From NCBI RefSeq assembly GCF_015670795.1, contig NZ_JADPCJ010000020.1, positions 1-46,897 of the forward strand: a stretch of 46,897 bases of DNA, read 5' to 3'. The notes under the pieces are model-generated. The model was not told the DNA's origin. It was given only the letters and a program-made list of their open reading frames with translations, and did no database searches. This DNA is from Collinsella aerofaciens. GTDB taxonomy: Bacteria > Actinomycetota > Coriobacteriia > Coriobacteriales > Coriobacteriaceae. Positions 34,319 to 44,343 of the stretch are shown here, in pieces. Numbering within the stretch: the stretch's first letter is position 1; each line of letters begins with the position of its first letter. The position numbers were made by a program, and so were the translations under genes.

Positions 34319-35737
34319 TTAAGCGTCTTTCTTGGCAGTCAGATACTCAATGAACTCGGGACCGATGGTCGTAACGTCACCGGCACCCATAGTGAGCAGC
34401 AGATCGCCCTCGCCCACCATCTGCTCGAGCTCCTGATTGAGCTCAAGACGGCTGGAGCAGTACACGACCTCCTTGCCAGGATGCTTGGCGCGCACGGTAT
34501 CGGCGAGCATCTTAGAGGTAACACCCGGAATGGGCATCTCGCCAGCCGAGAACACATCAATCAGCAGCAGTTTATCGGCATTGGCAAATGCATCGGCAAA
34601 GTCGTCGCACAGGGCCTGCAGGCGCGAATAACGGTGCGGCTGGAACACGACGTCGACATGCTTGTAGCCCAGCGACGAAGCGGCAGCAAGCGTCGCCTTG
34701 ATCTCGGTGGGGTGATGGCCGTAATCATCGACCACGGTGATGCCATCGATATCGCCCACGTAGGTAAAGCGACGGCGGACGCCCTCAAAGCTCGAGAGCG
34801 CCTTGGCGGCGGCGTCGATGTCAAGGCCCAGGACATGGGCGACGGTGAGCACCGCCGTGGCGTTGAGCATGTTGTGGCGACCGGGATTGCTCTTGATCTC
34901 CACGGCATGCTCAGTGCCGTCCTCAAAGCGAACGATAAAGTCACTCTGGATGCCTTTGACATCCGGGTGCATGCAGACGATGTCGTTGCTCTCGGCAAAG
35001 CCGTAGGAAAGCACGTGACGGCCCGTCGACTTGGCGAGCTCGACCAGATGCGGGTCCTCACCGCAGACGATGACGGTGCCGTCCTCGCCCACCAGGCTCA
35101 TGAATTTGGCGAAAGTCGCTTCGATCTCCTCGATACCCGAGTAGTGATCGAGGTGGTCGGCCTCGACGTTGGTCACAATGACCACGTTGGGGTTCAGGAA
35201 CAGGAAGGAGCTGTCGGACTCGTCGGCCTCGGCGACAAAGTAGTCGCCCGAGCCGTTCTTGCCGTTCGTGTCATAGCCCTCGACGATGCCACCGATCAGG
35301 AAGCTCGGATCCAGACCCATGCGGTCGAGCATGGTGGCGCACATCGAAGACGTGGTGGTCTTGCCGTGCGTGCCGGCAACAGCGACGGTAGTGTAGCCGT
35401 GGCCCAAGGCAGAGAGCATCTTGGCACGGGGCCACACGGGAATACCAAGCTCGCGAGCGCGCACGAGTTCAGGGTTGGACTCCGGAATAGCGGTGGAGAC
35501 AACAACCACGTCGGGCTTGACCTCGTCGATCGTGGCGGCCTCATGGCCCACATGTACCTTCACACCAGCGCGGGTAAGCTGGCGGATATAACGTGACGTC
35601 TTAAGGTCGGAGCCGGTAACGGCATAACCGCGCTCGTGCAGAACGAGGGCGATGCCGCTCATGCCGGCGCCGCCGATACCGATAAAGTGGGCGCTCTTAA
35701 ACTCGGGCGCGGAGGTTGCAGTCTGGGAATCAGCCAT
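34319..35737 (-). CDS. murC: UDP-N-acetylmuramate-L-alanine ligase
   Basis: The 472-residue enzyme adds the first amino acid to UDP-MurNAc. HFIGIGGAGMSGIA (nucleotide-binding) and the ATP loop GTHGKTTTSSM are intact. Start at ATG 35737 (MADSQTA) with AAGGAG 11 nt before; a start nine codons upstream is possible. Confidence 0.96.
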   Translation of the reverse strand: MADSQTATSAPEFKSAHFIGIGGAGMSGIALVLHERGYAVTGSDLKTSRYIRQLTRAGVKVHVGHEAATIDEVKPDVVVVSTAIPESNPELVRARELGIPVWPRAKMLSALGHGYTTVAVAGTHGKTTTSSMCATMLDRMGLDPSFLIGGIVEGYDTNGKNGSGDYFVAEADESDSSFLFLNPNVVIVTNVEADHLDHYSGIEEIEATFAKFMSLVGEDGTVIVCGEDPHLVELAKSTGRHVLSYGFAESNDIVCMHPDVKGIQSDFIVRFEDGTEHAVEIKSNPGRHNMLNATAVLTVAHVLGLDIDAAAKALSSFEGVRRRFTYVGDIDGITVVDDYGHHPTEIKATLAAASSLGYKHVDVVFQPHRYSRLQALCDDFADAFANADKLLLIDVFSAGEMPIPGVTSKMLADTVRAKHPGKEVVYCSSRLELNQELEQMVGEGDLLLTMGAGDVTTIGPEFIEYLTAKKDA

Positions 35738-35834
35738 GTGCTCGTGTACTCCTTGCGTAAACACTGCCTGTAACCCGTTAACTGTACCGCACCTACCGCA
35801 TCAGCGCGAGGGCGACCGACGATATCCCGTCTAA

Positions 35835-36950
35835 CTAACGCAAACCCTCTACCGCATCCGCCAGAAGAGCGGCGGCCCTATCCTGAGCCAGACCACGCGC
35901 CGCCTGACGCATGGCGTCGCGCGCCGCCGCGTCATCGACCAGGTGCAGCAGTTCATCGGCAAAGGCAGAACCGTCGATATCGGCATCGGCGCAGAGCACG
36001 CCGGCCCCGGCGTCGACCAAATACCGGGCATTGGTGGTTTGGTGGTCGGCCGTCGCATGCGGATACGGCACGAGCACCGAGGGCACGGCGAGCGCAGCGA
36101 TCTCGGCCACGCTCGATGCGCCCGAACGCGAGAGCACCAAATCGGCAGCAGCCAACATATCGCCCATGTTGTCGATGTAAGGCTGGACGCGGTAACGCTT
36201 CGCCTCCTCGGGCGTCAGCGCCAAAGCGCGCTCGGTCTCCTCAAAGCCGTCGGCACCCGTCGAATGCAACACATAGAGGTTCTTGCACGAAAGCAGCTCG
36301 TTTTTGAGCGAAACCACGCGCTCGTTGAGGTGCTGGGCGCCAAGTGAACCGCCAAAGACGAGCAGCAGCGTAGCGTCCTCGGGAACGCCAAGTGCCTTGC
36401 GGCCGCGAGCGCGATCGCCTTCGATTACCGAGCGACGTACGGGGTTGCCGGTCATGAGCACGTGGTCAGGGTCACCTTCGCGCTCAAAGACCGAACGCGC
36501 TGCCGGCACCGAGATGCACACGCGGGCGGCGTGGGAGTTCATCATCTTGTTGGCCAGTCCCGGAACAGAGTTCTGCTCATGCAGCAGATACGGAACGCCT
36601 GCGCCCTTGCACCACCCCAGCAGCGGAACCTCGACATAGGCACCAAAACCGACGGCAGCATCGGGCTTGCCGACCTTTGAGAAATGACTGGCGAGCGCAC
36701 GCTTGGCCTTGTTGACACGCCACAGCGAGGTCAGCGCCGTCCAAGGACGGGAGCGGTCGAAGCCCGTGACCGTAATGGGCACAAAATCAAACCCAGCCTC
36801 GGGGACCAGACGACCCTCGAGCTTGCGCGACTGGCCCACGAACACAACATGGTGGCCACGGTCACGCAGCTCTTCGGCCAAGGCGAGCGCGGGGTTGATG
36901 TGTCCAGCCGTGCCGCCAGCTGCAATAGCAACGGTCATTTTATCGGTCAT
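35835..36950 (-). CDS. murG: Lipid II synthase MurG
   Basis: The 371-residue glycosyltransferase adds GlcNAc to lipid I at the inner membrane face. GGTAGHINPALALAEEL, VGFGAYVEVP, LHEQNSVPG and RSGASSVAEIAALAVPS are present. Start at ATG 36950, 5 nt after AAGGGA, overlapping the ftsW end by 11 nt. A 97-bp gap follows before murC. Confidence 0.95.
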   Translation of the reverse strand: MTDKMTVAIAAGGTAGHINPALALAEELRDRGHHVVFVGQSRKLEGRLVPEAGFDFVPITVTGFDRSRPWTALTSLWRVNKAKRALASHFSKVGKPDAAVGFGAYVEVPLLGWCKGAGVPYLLHEQNSVPGLANKMMNSHAARVCISVPAARSVFEREGDPDHVLMTGNPVRRSVIEGDRARGRKALGVPEDATLLLVFGGSLGAQHLNERVVSLKNELLSCKNLYVLHSTGADGFEETERALALTPEEAKRYRVQPYIDNMGDMLAAADLVLSRSGASSVAEIAALAVPSVLVPYPHATADHQTTNARYLVDAGAGVLCADADIDGSAFADELLHLVDDAAARDAMRQAARGLAQDRAAALLADAVEGLR

Positions 36951-38433
36951 GGTAGTCCCTTCGTACACGCGGTCCCTGGTCGTCGGTGCGCAGACGCGCC
37001 GACGGGTCCGAGTTCAAATCGATCCGATTATATCCGCCGCCCGCATTGCGAGGAGTGGGGCGCTGAGGACGACCTTGCGGCGCCGTTCGCTGACGCGGGC
37101 GGGCTGCCGGCTCGGTCGCAGAGCCATCCAGGACGGTAAAACCGTTACGCGAAGATCGCTCGCCGCGCACGTGGGGCACGCCGGCGGTACTCTCATCCAT
37201 AACGGCAAAGCTCTCGCGGCGACGGTCGTACTCATCGCGACGGGCGCTCTCGTACGAAACGCGCAGGATCAACCCGGCAAGCATAAGCGACACAATAATC
37301 GACGAACCGCCGTAGCTAATAAACGGCAACGGTTTGCCCGTCATGGGAAACACGTTGAGGATGCCCAACGCGTTAATCAAAAACTGCACCGCGAGAATGA
37401 CCGCGGAGCCAGACGCCATAAGCGCGCCCCGACGATCGGTCGCCTGTTCGGCAATGCGAAACGCCGAATAGATCAGCATCGCAAACACCAAGAAGAACAG
37501 CACGGTTCCGACAAAACCGACTTCCTCGCCAATGATGGCCAGGATGTAGTCATTGTGCGCCTCGGGCAGATACGAGTACTTCATGGTTGAGTTGCCGATG
37601 CCACGGCCGAACAGACCGCCCGAGGCAAAGGCCATGATGGCAAGCGTGGCCTGATAGCCGTCACCATACTCGTCGGCCCAAGGGTTCAAGGCAACCTGAA
37701 TACGCACCATACGGTACGGCTCTGCAACAAGCGCAATCACGATCACGAGAATGCCGAAGATTAGCACGCCGATGATAAATCTGGGGTCGAGACCCGCAAA
37801 CAACGCCATGCACATGAGGGTCAACAGGATGATCAGGACAGTACCGAAATCGGGCTGGATAAAGATCAGAAAGAGCGAAATGCCCAGGTAGATGCCCATC
37901 TTGCGAAGGAATTCGTTGATGTTGCCACCGGGCGAAAAGAAGCGATCGAGCATGATGGCCGAATACGCAATGGCAAATGGCTTTAAAAACTCGGAAGGCT
38001 GGAACTGAATGCCGGCGATGTTGAGCCAGCGCGTGGCGCCACGGCTGCCGCTGCCCACCAAGAACACCAGAAACAGTAGCCCTATCATGCCTATGAGGAA
38101 GATCCTGAGCACGTCTTCCCCAAACCAACTGTCCGGCAAGATGCGCACGATGGCAACCATAGCCAGCACGCCAACTCCGGCAAACGCGGCTTGTCGAAAC
38201 AGAAAAAACGTCGCCGAGCCATTCTCGTGCAGCGCCTCGACCGAAGACGCCGAGTACACCATCAGCAGGCCAAAGCACACCAAGGTAAACAGGCAGGCCA
38301 TGAATATCAAACGGGGGCGCATGATACGGGCGGGAACGCCGGCAATATAGCGTTCGCTAAACGTCTGCCCGCCGCGACCGGAACGCGGTGTGCTGCGCCG
38401 TGAGGAAGCACGGTCCGAGTCGGGCCTCCTCAT
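36940..38433 (-). CDS. ftsW: FtsW-type peptidoglycan glycosyltransferase (SEDS)
   Basis: The 497-residue SEDS protein polymerises glycan during division. About ten membrane segments and the signatures LNIAGIQFQPSEFLK and FPMTGKPLPFISYGGSS are present. The C-terminal ~105 residues after the last segment are basic and disordered. The start is uncertain: ATG 38433 has GAGGAG ~13 nt upstream; a TTG at 38466 would add 11 residues. Confidence 0.9.
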   Translation of the reverse strand: MRRPDSDRASSRRSTPRSGRGGQTFSERYIAGVPARIMRPRLIFMACLFTLVCFGLLMVYSASSVEALHENGSATFFLFRQAAFAGVGVLAMVAIVRILPDSWFGEDVLRIFLIGMIGLLFLVFLVGSGSRGATRWLNIAGIQFQPSEFLKPFAIAYSAIMLDRFFSPGGNINEFLRKMGIYLGISLFLIFIQPDFGTVLIILLTLMCMALFAGLDPRFIIGVLIFGILVIVIALVAEPYRMVRIQVALNPWADEYGDGYQATLAIMAFASGGLFGRGIGNSTMKYSYLPEAHNDYILAIIGEEVGFVGTVLFFLVFAMLIYSAFRIAEQATDRRGALMASGSAVILAVQFLINALGILNVFPMTGKPLPFISYGGSSIIVSLMLAGLILRVSYESARRDEYDRRRESFAVMDESTAGVPHVRGERSSRNGFTVLDGSATEPAARPRQRTAPQGRPQRPTPRNAGGGYNRIDLNSDPSARLRTDDQGPRVRRDYHDR

Positions 38434-38469
38434 ACCTTGTCGGGGGCTCTCCTCTCTCACCGGCAACCC

Positions 38470-39876
38470 CTATTCCATTTGCGATTTCGCCGCAGCGGCA
38501 AGCTGGGCCACATAGTCCTTAAACACGCGGCCGCGCTCCTCATAGCCCGAGAACTCATCGAACGAAGAGCAGGCAGGAGAAAGTAAGATCACGTCGCCAC
38601 GGCTCGACAGCGAACGGGCGACGTCCACGGCATCGCGCAGGTCATCCGCCTGGGCGATATCCACGTCACCATCGACATCGGCCTCGTCCATAGCGGCGGT
38701 AAAGCGCTCGCGCGCATCGCCAAAGCAAACGACCGAGCGCACGTTGTCCATAACGACGCGGGCAAAGTCCGCAAGCGGCGTACCCTTATCGTGGCCGCCG
38801 AGCAGCAAAATCACATCGTCGTCGGGAAACGCCGTCAGGGCCTTTTCGACTGCATCGGTGTTCGTTGCCTTGGAATCGTTGACGTAGCGCACGCCATCGA
38901 TCTCGCCACAGGGCTCAACGCGGTGCTCCAGCGGCTGGAACGATGCCAAACCACGGCAAATGCCCTCGGGATCGGCACCGACGGCCAAAGCAGCCGTGGC
39001 AGCACATAGGGCATTGATGACATTGTGATGGCCCGAGATCTTGAGCTCGGAAGTGGCGACAAGCTGAGTCTCGACGCCCTTCAGGCGGACGACCAACTTG
39101 CCGTCGCGCACAAAGGCGGCGTCTGCACCCTCGGGCTCGTCAAAAGCGACCTTGCAGATGCGGCGGCCCGGCATGTAGATGTACTCATCGAACTCATGGA
39201 TGCCGGCATCCTCAACGTCGATAACCACGAGGTCGTCGTCGACCATATTCTCGAACAACTTGATCTTGGCAAGCGCATAGTTCTTGTGGCTCTTGTGCCA
39301 GCCCAGGTGGTCGGGCGTGATGTTGAGCAGCACCGCCACGCGAGGATGAAGCTCGGCGGTCGTAGCAATCTGATAACTCGACAGCTCGGCCACAAACCAC
39401 TCATTATGTGCGCGGCCGTCGATCTCGTTCACCGGCGGCTCACCGATATTGCCGACGGCCACGCTGGCTTCACCGGCGGCCTTGAGCAGATAATCAGTCA
39501 GCGACGTGGTAGTTGTCTTGCCGTTGGTGCCCGTGATGGCAATCCAATTTTGGGGAGACAAGCGATAGGCAAACTCGGGCTCGCCCATAATCTGAGCGGC
39601 ATGCTCACGCCCCGCCTTAAAGAAGGACGAGAACTCCGAAATACCCGGGCATGTCACGCACACGTCATAGGCGCCCTCGACCTGTTCGGCCCCATAGACA
39701 AACGACGCACCAGCAGCCTCGAGCGCACGCGTGGCGTCATTGGGCTCAGAGGTGCCGCCGCCATACACGGTAACGGCGCTTACGCGCTCGGGATGTGCCA
39801 GCGCCCAGCGGGCGACATCGAGACCGGATTTGCCCTGACCCAAAACGAGCAGGCTAAAGACATCAGCAAGAGGCAT
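38470..39876 (-). CDS. murD: UDP-N-acetylmuramoylalanine-D-glutamate ligase
   Basis: The 468-residue ligase adds D-glutamate. ATP loop ITGTNGKTTTTSL, NITPDHLGWH and NDSKATNTDAVEKAL are conserved. The start is 9 nt after the mraY stop with a weak ribosome site, suggesting coupling. Confidence 0.95.
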   Translation of the reverse strand: MPLADVFSLLVLGQGKSGLDVARWALAHPERVSAVTVYGGGTSEPNDATRALEAAGASFVYGAEQVEGAYDVCVTCPGISEFSSFFKAGREHAAQIMGEPEFAYRLSPQNWIAITGTNGKTTTTSLTDYLLKAAGEASVAVGNIGEPPVNEIDGRAHNEWFVAELSSYQIATTAELHPRVAVLLNITPDHLGWHKSHKNYALAKIKLFENMVDDDLVVIDVEDAGIHEFDEYIYMPGRRICKVAFDEPEGADAAFVRDGKLVVRLKGVETQLVATSELKISGHHNVINALCAATAALAVGADPEGICRGLASFQPLEHRVEPCGEIDGVRYVNDSKATNTDAVEKALTAFPDDDVILLLGGHDKGTPLADFARVVMDNVRSVVCFGDARERFTAAMDEADVDGDVDIAQADDLRDAVDVARSLSSRGDVILLSPACSSFDEFSGYEERGRVFKDYVAQLAAAAKSQME

Positions 39877-39885
39877 GAAAGACCA

Positions 39886-40905
39886 CTATCCCAACTGGAA
39901 GAACAAAGCAAGGCCAACGGCACCAAAGGCCGCAGCGATAATCCAAAAACGGATGACGACCTTGGTCTCGGCCCAGCCCTTCTTTTCGAAATGATGATGG
40001 ATGGGCGCCATAAGGAAGACGCGCTTGTGCGTAAAGTGGAAGTAGACAACCTGAATCATGACCGACAGGGTCTCAACGATAAACAGGCCGCCGATGATGA
40101 GGGAGACGACCTCGGTGTTGGTCATGATGGACGTGCAGGCAAACGCGGCGCCCAGGGCAAGCGAGCCGGTATCGCCCATAAAGATGCTCGCCGGATAGCA
40201 GTTGAACCACAGAAAGCCCAAGCAGGCACCGGCACACGCGGTGCAGAAGATGGACAGGTTCACGTCTCCGTGCAAAAACGCCATGGCAGCCATGGCGAGC
40301 ATGGCAATCATGGAGGTGCCGCCGGCAAGACCGTCAAGGCCATCGGTCAGGTTCACGGCATTAGAAAGACCGGCGATCATCAGCCAGCAAAAGACAATGT
40401 AGAGCCACGGGAACGAAAGGCCGCAGATGGTGGTCGAAAGCACGCCAAGGTCAATCGTCAGGCCGCCGGGAAAACGAATCTCGGGGGCGACGCCGCACCA
40501 GTTGACGGCAAGTACCGTAAAGGTGACACAGATAATGGTTAGGCCGATCATCTTGGCATGAGGCGTCAGACCGAGCGAGCGCCCGTGCGTAACGGAGGTC
40601 AGGTCGTCGATCAGGCCCAGCACGCCGGTCGCCAGCGTGGCGAGCAGCACGAGCACGAGCTCGGTGGTGAGCTTGCCCATCAGCAGGCAGGTCAGCGAGA
40701 TCGCGACGAGGATGACAACGCCACCCATGGTGGGCGTTCCCTGCTTAACCAAATGACGCTTGGGGCCGTCGGCACGAACCTGCTGGCCGATACCCTCGAC
40801 CTTGAGCAGCTTGATCCACCACGGCATGAGCAGCAGCGCAATGGCAGCGGCGATGCCAAGCCCCAAAAAAGCCTGATACGTTGGATACGAGGGATTGCCG
40901 AACAT
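39886..40905 (-). CDS. mraY: Phospho-MurNAc-pentapeptide transferase
   Basis: The 339-residue membrane enzyme makes lipid I from UDP-MurNAc-pentapeptide and undecaprenyl phosphate. Ten hydrophobic segments and the motifs QGTPTMGG, GLIDD, NAVNLTDGLDGLA, MGDTGSLALG and APIHHHFE are present. It starts 3 nt after the murF stop. Confidence 0.97.
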   Translation of the reverse strand: MFGNPSYPTYQAFLGLGIAAAIALLLMPWWIKLLKVEGIGQQVRADGPKRHLVKQGTPTMGGVVILVAISLTCLLMGKLTTELVLVLLATLATGVLGLIDDLTSVTHGRSLGLTPHAKMIGLTIICVTFTVLAVNWCGVAPEIRFPGGLTIDLGVLSTTICGLSFPWLYIVFCWLMIAGLSNAVNLTDGLDGLAGGTSMIAMLAMAAMAFLHGDVNLSIFCTACAGACLGFLWFNCYPASIFMGDTGSLALGAAFACTSIMTNTEVVSLIIGGLFIVETLSVMIQVVYFHFTHKRVFLMAPIHHHFEKKGWAETKVVIRFWIIAAAFGAVGLALFFQLG

Positions 40906-40908
40906 GGG

Positions 40909-42333
40909 CTAGCACACACCTTCCACAAAGCGGTCGAGCTCAACAAAACGGGAACCCTTGACCAGTACAACATCATGTTTTTCAAGCGCGCCGCCCATGC
41001 GGTCGAGCACCTGCTGATAATCGGAGAACACCTGGATGCGGTCCTCGTCCATGCCCATCATGCGCGCGGCATCGGCCATAAGCTGGGCCAGCTCACCACC
41101 CACGCACGCCAGCATGTCGAGCTTCTTGGCGGCGGCATAGGCGCCCACGAGCTCATGCATGCGAGGAGCCTCATCGCCCATCTCGCCCATCTCGCCCAGG
41201 ATCGCCATGCGAGACCCCGTGCACGAAAGCGAGCACAGCAGATCGAGGCCAGCAGCCATGGATTCGGCACTGGCGTTATAGGAATCGTCGATGACGCGGG
41301 CACCGCTCTTGGCGCGCTTGATCTCTTGGCGGTGACCGGTGATCGTGAGGCCCCTAAAGGCAGCATCGATCTGCTCGGGCGTCACGCCCAGGCGATAGGC
41401 AACCGCGGCGGCCTTAACGGCATTTGGGACGGACTGCACGCCGGGGATGGCAAGCATGGTATCGATTGTCTCGCCCTGACCAAAATCGAGCGTAAAGACC
41501 GGACGGCCCTCGTCATCAACTCGAACGTCGCGGGCACGGACCTCATCATCGTCCGAGACGCCGGCCAGCATCACGTCGATACCAGCAGGCTGGGCGAACG
41601 TATCGCGAATGAACGGCGTAAAGTCGTCCTCGCCGCCCAAAACCAGCAGCGGCAAGAAATCGCCAGCGGCGCACATACCCTGGACAATCTCGGCCTTAGC
41701 GCGGGCGATGTTCTCGCGGCTACCCAAAATGCCGATATGAGAGGTACCAATCTTGCTCACGATGGCAAGGTTGGGATTGGCGGACTGGGACAGGCGCTCG
41801 ATCTCGTGGAAATGGTTCATGCCCATCTCGAGCACCAGGACCTCGGTATCGGCCGGAGCGGAAAGCACCGTGAGTGGCATGCCGATCAGGTTATTGAAAT
41901 TGCCCTTGGTGGCCCAGACACGATAGCGCTTGGCGAGCACAGCGGCGAGCACGTCCTTGGTCGTCGTCTTGCCGATGGAACCGGTAATACCAACGACCAG
42001 GCAGCCAAGCTCCAGACGGTACGTGTGCGCCAAACGCAGCAGAAACTCCTCGGGATCATCGGTCAGCAAGATGGCACAGCCCTTGTCCTGCGCCAGCGAG
42101 ACCAGCTCGGCCTCGGGCTCACGCGTCATCACGACGGCGCCGGCACCCGACTGGACGGCACGGGAAGCAAAATCATTGCCGTCGACGTTTTCACCGGGAA
42201 AGGCGACGAAAATCGTCCCTTCCTCGACCTGGCGCGAGTCGATAACGCACCCGCGGCATACCTGATCGGCTTCTCCCGTCACGGTTCGGGCCCCTGTTGC
42301 GGCCGCGAGGTTGTTGACGGCGATCTCTATCAT
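40909..42333 (-). CDS. murF: UDP-MurNAc-tripeptide-D-Ala-D-Ala ligase
   Basis: The 474-residue ligase adds D-Ala-D-Ala. ITGSIGKTTTKDVLAAVL (ATP loop), EMGMNHFHEI and DDSYNASAESMAAGLDLL are present. Start follows GGGGAG. The 127-bp gap to the ftsI gene is where murE usually lies; no remnant was seen. TACAAT at ~66 bp upstream could be a -10 box. Confidence 0.95.
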   Translation of the reverse strand: MIEIAVNNLAAATGARTVTGEADQVCRGCVIDSRQVEEGTIFVAFPGENVDGNDFASRAVQSGAGAVVMTREPEAELVSLAQDKGCAILLTDDPEEFLLRLAHTYRLELGCLVVGITGSIGKTTTKDVLAAVLAKRYRVWATKGNFNNLIGMPLTVLSAPADTEVLVLEMGMNHFHEIERLSQSANPNLAIVSKIGTSHIGILGSRENIARAKAEIVQGMCAAGDFLPLLVLGGEDDFTPFIRDTFAQPAGIDVMLAGVSDDDEVRARDVRVDDEGRPVFTLDFGQGETIDTMLAIPGVQSVPNAVKAAAVAYRLGVTPEQIDAAFRGLTITGHRQEIKRAKSGARVIDDSYNASAESMAAGLDLLCSLSCTGSRMAILGEMGEMGDEAPRMHELVGAYAAAKKLDMLACVGGELAQLMADAARMMGMDEDRIQVFSDYQQVLDRMGGALEKHDVVLVKGSRFVELDRFVEGVC

Positions 42334-42460
42334 TGCAGCTCCCCTGTAAACCTAATAATGCTATCGGCGTATTGTATCCCAGCGCCGCGCATGCGTGGTG
42401 CAGGGCATGTGAACACCCCTCATATGGGACAACAAACCACGCCCCAAAGATTGTAACCCC

Positions 42461-44326
42461 CTACTTCGTGTGCGGGATACCCAGCACGTCGAGCGCGTTG
42501 GCCATAATGGACTGGAACGGCACCGCAGCGGCATCTGAGCCGCTCGGCGTTCCGTCGAGCGTGATATAGCACAGCACCTTGGGCGATTGTGCCGGTGCAA
42601 AGCCCATAAAGGACGACATGTAGTTCTCCTTGAGGTAGCCGCCGTTCTCGTCGGCTCGTTCGGCCGTACCGGTCTTACCCGCCACGTCATAGCCGTCAAC
42701 CGCGCCGCCAACGCCCGTTCCCTCGGACACGACCGTCTGCATGCACGATGTCACCTGGGATGCGGCGTCCTCCGAAATCGCGCGCTCGCCTTCGCCCCAG
42801 TCCTTCTCGTCGCCTTTGCTGGACTTATAGAAGTGCGGGGTCATCATCACGCCGCCGTTGGCGATGCCGCCCACGGCACGTGCGATCTCAATCGGCGAGA
42901 CGGACAGCGCCTGTCCAAAGCTCATCGAACCCAGCGTGGCGCCGTCATACTGGTCACGCTCCTTGACGATGCCCAGGCTCTCGCCCGGAAAATCGACACC
43001 GGAGCTGTGACCTATGCCCCACTTGTCCACATAGGCGGCAAAGTCATCCGCACCGATCTTGCGCCCCACCAGGACAAAGCCCACGTTGGACGAACGGCGC
43101 ATCATCTCGCGCACATCCATGGTCATGGCATAGTCGCGCTTGTCGGCATCGGTGACGGTATCGTCACCCACCTTGATGCTCGCCGGCACCTCAAACGACG
43201 TACTCGATCGCACGACGCCCAAGTCGAAGCCGGCGCCCGCCACGAGCGTCTTAAAGACCGAGCCGGGCTCGTAGGCGTCGGTGACCAGGCGCAAGTTCAT
43301 ATCCTCGGTCTTGGCGTTTTCCAGATCGGTCTGGTCGTAGGTCGGGTACGAGCAGGCGGCGAGAATTTCACCAGTCGTGGGGTCGGTGACCAAAGCCGAG
43401 CCGTTCTTGGCCTTTGTCTTCTCGACAGCCTCCGCCAAAGCATCCTCAGCCGCTCGCTGCATATTGACGTCGAGCGTCGTCACGATGTCAACGCCGTCGA
43501 CCGCAGCCACCTTTTTATAGGCACCGCCCGCGATATAGCTGCCGTCCCTCGCGCGCTCGCGCACGAGGGTACCATTCGTGCCGGTCAGAAGCTTGTTGTA
43601 TTGCTTTTCGAGACCCGTCAAGCCGTCGTTGTCTACATTCACTACACCCAGCACCTGCGATGCCAGATTGCCGTATGGATATACGCGCTTCATGGCCTGC
43701 TCAAAAAGCACGCCGGGCAGGTTCTTCTTCTCCAGCGCCGCAGCATCGTCTTCGTCCACCTGGCGCTTGATATACACCCAGGTGCCATCGGACTCGACGA
43801 GCTTGCGGCAGGTCTTTTTATCGATTCCAGTTGCCTTGACCAGCGCCGACACCGTCTTGTCAACATCCTCGACAAGCTGCGGGTTCACGGCGATGTTGCG
43901 ACATTCGACCGACGACGCCAGCACGTTACCGTTGCGGTCGTAGATGGTGCCGCGTTTGGCATAGAGGGTCTGTGCAAGCAGGCGGCGCGCATCGGCACGC
44001 TCGCGCAGTTTATCGGCTTCGACAATTTGATAGTCGGCAAGGCGAAAGACGCCCAAGCCCAAACCAAGCCCGATGAAGCCCATGATGGCTTTGCGGCGAG
44101 GCAGAGGCGTGCCTGTGAGCCATTCGGTCGACGAACTCTTGCGCGACCTGGTGTTATGCATTTGAGGGCCGTCCGAGCCGCGAAGTCGCGACGCCGGGTC
44201 GTTGCCACGGGACTGCCCGGCGTTGTAAGATTGCCGACCCGTTCCTTGATAACCAGAACGTCCCCGCGACGAGGGACGTCCAGAACCGCGGCCCCCATCG
44301 GAACCGCGGCGATAGTCATTTGTCAT
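42461..44326 (-). CDS. ftsI: Penicillin-binding protein, FtsI/SpoVD type transpeptidase
   Basis: The 621-residue class B PBP cross-links peptidoglycan during division. After a ~78-residue Gly/Arg/Ser-rich tail there is one membrane segment (AIMGFIGLGLGLGVFRLADY), the dimerisation domain, and the transpeptidase with EPGSVFK (active Ser), RRSSNVG and GKTGTAE. No PASTA domain is visible. The start is 17 nt after the ftsL-like gene, with a weak ribosome site. Confidence 0.93.
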   Translation of the reverse strand: MTNDYRRGSDGGRGSGRPSSRGRSGYQGTGRQSYNAGQSRGNDPASRLRGSDGPQMHNTRSRKSSSTEWLTGTPLPRRKAIMGFIGLGLGLGVFRLADYQIVEADKLRERADARRLLAQTLYAKRGTIYDRNGNVLASSVECRNIAVNPQLVEDVDKTVSALVKATGIDKKTCRKLVESDGTWVYIKRQVDEDDAAALEKKNLPGVLFEQAMKRVYPYGNLASQVLGVVNVDNDGLTGLEKQYNKLLTGTNGTLVRERARDGSYIAGGAYKKVAAVDGVDIVTTLDVNMQRAAEDALAEAVEKTKAKNGSALVTDPTTGEILAACSYPTYDQTDLENAKTEDMNLRLVTDAYEPGSVFKTLVAGAGFDLGVVRSSTSFEVPASIKVGDDTVTDADKRDYAMTMDVREMMRRSSNVGFVLVGRKIGADDFAAYVDKWGIGHSSGVDFPGESLGIVKERDQYDGATLGSMSFGQALSVSPIEIARAVGGIANGGVMMTPHFYKSSKGDEKDWGEGERAISEDAASQVTSCMQTVVSEGTGVGGAVDGYDVAGKTGTAERADENGGYLKENYMSSFMGFAPAQSPKVLCYITLDGTPSGSDAAAVPFQSIMANALDVLGIPHTK

Positions 44327-44343
44327 ACTCAGCTACCGTCTTG

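Noticed and set aside
40558..42456. Open frame of 632 codons on the plus strand
   Set aside because: It is antisense to murF and mraY, both certain genes; such frames are common opposite GC-rich genes. The product is low-complexity and has no recognisable domain.
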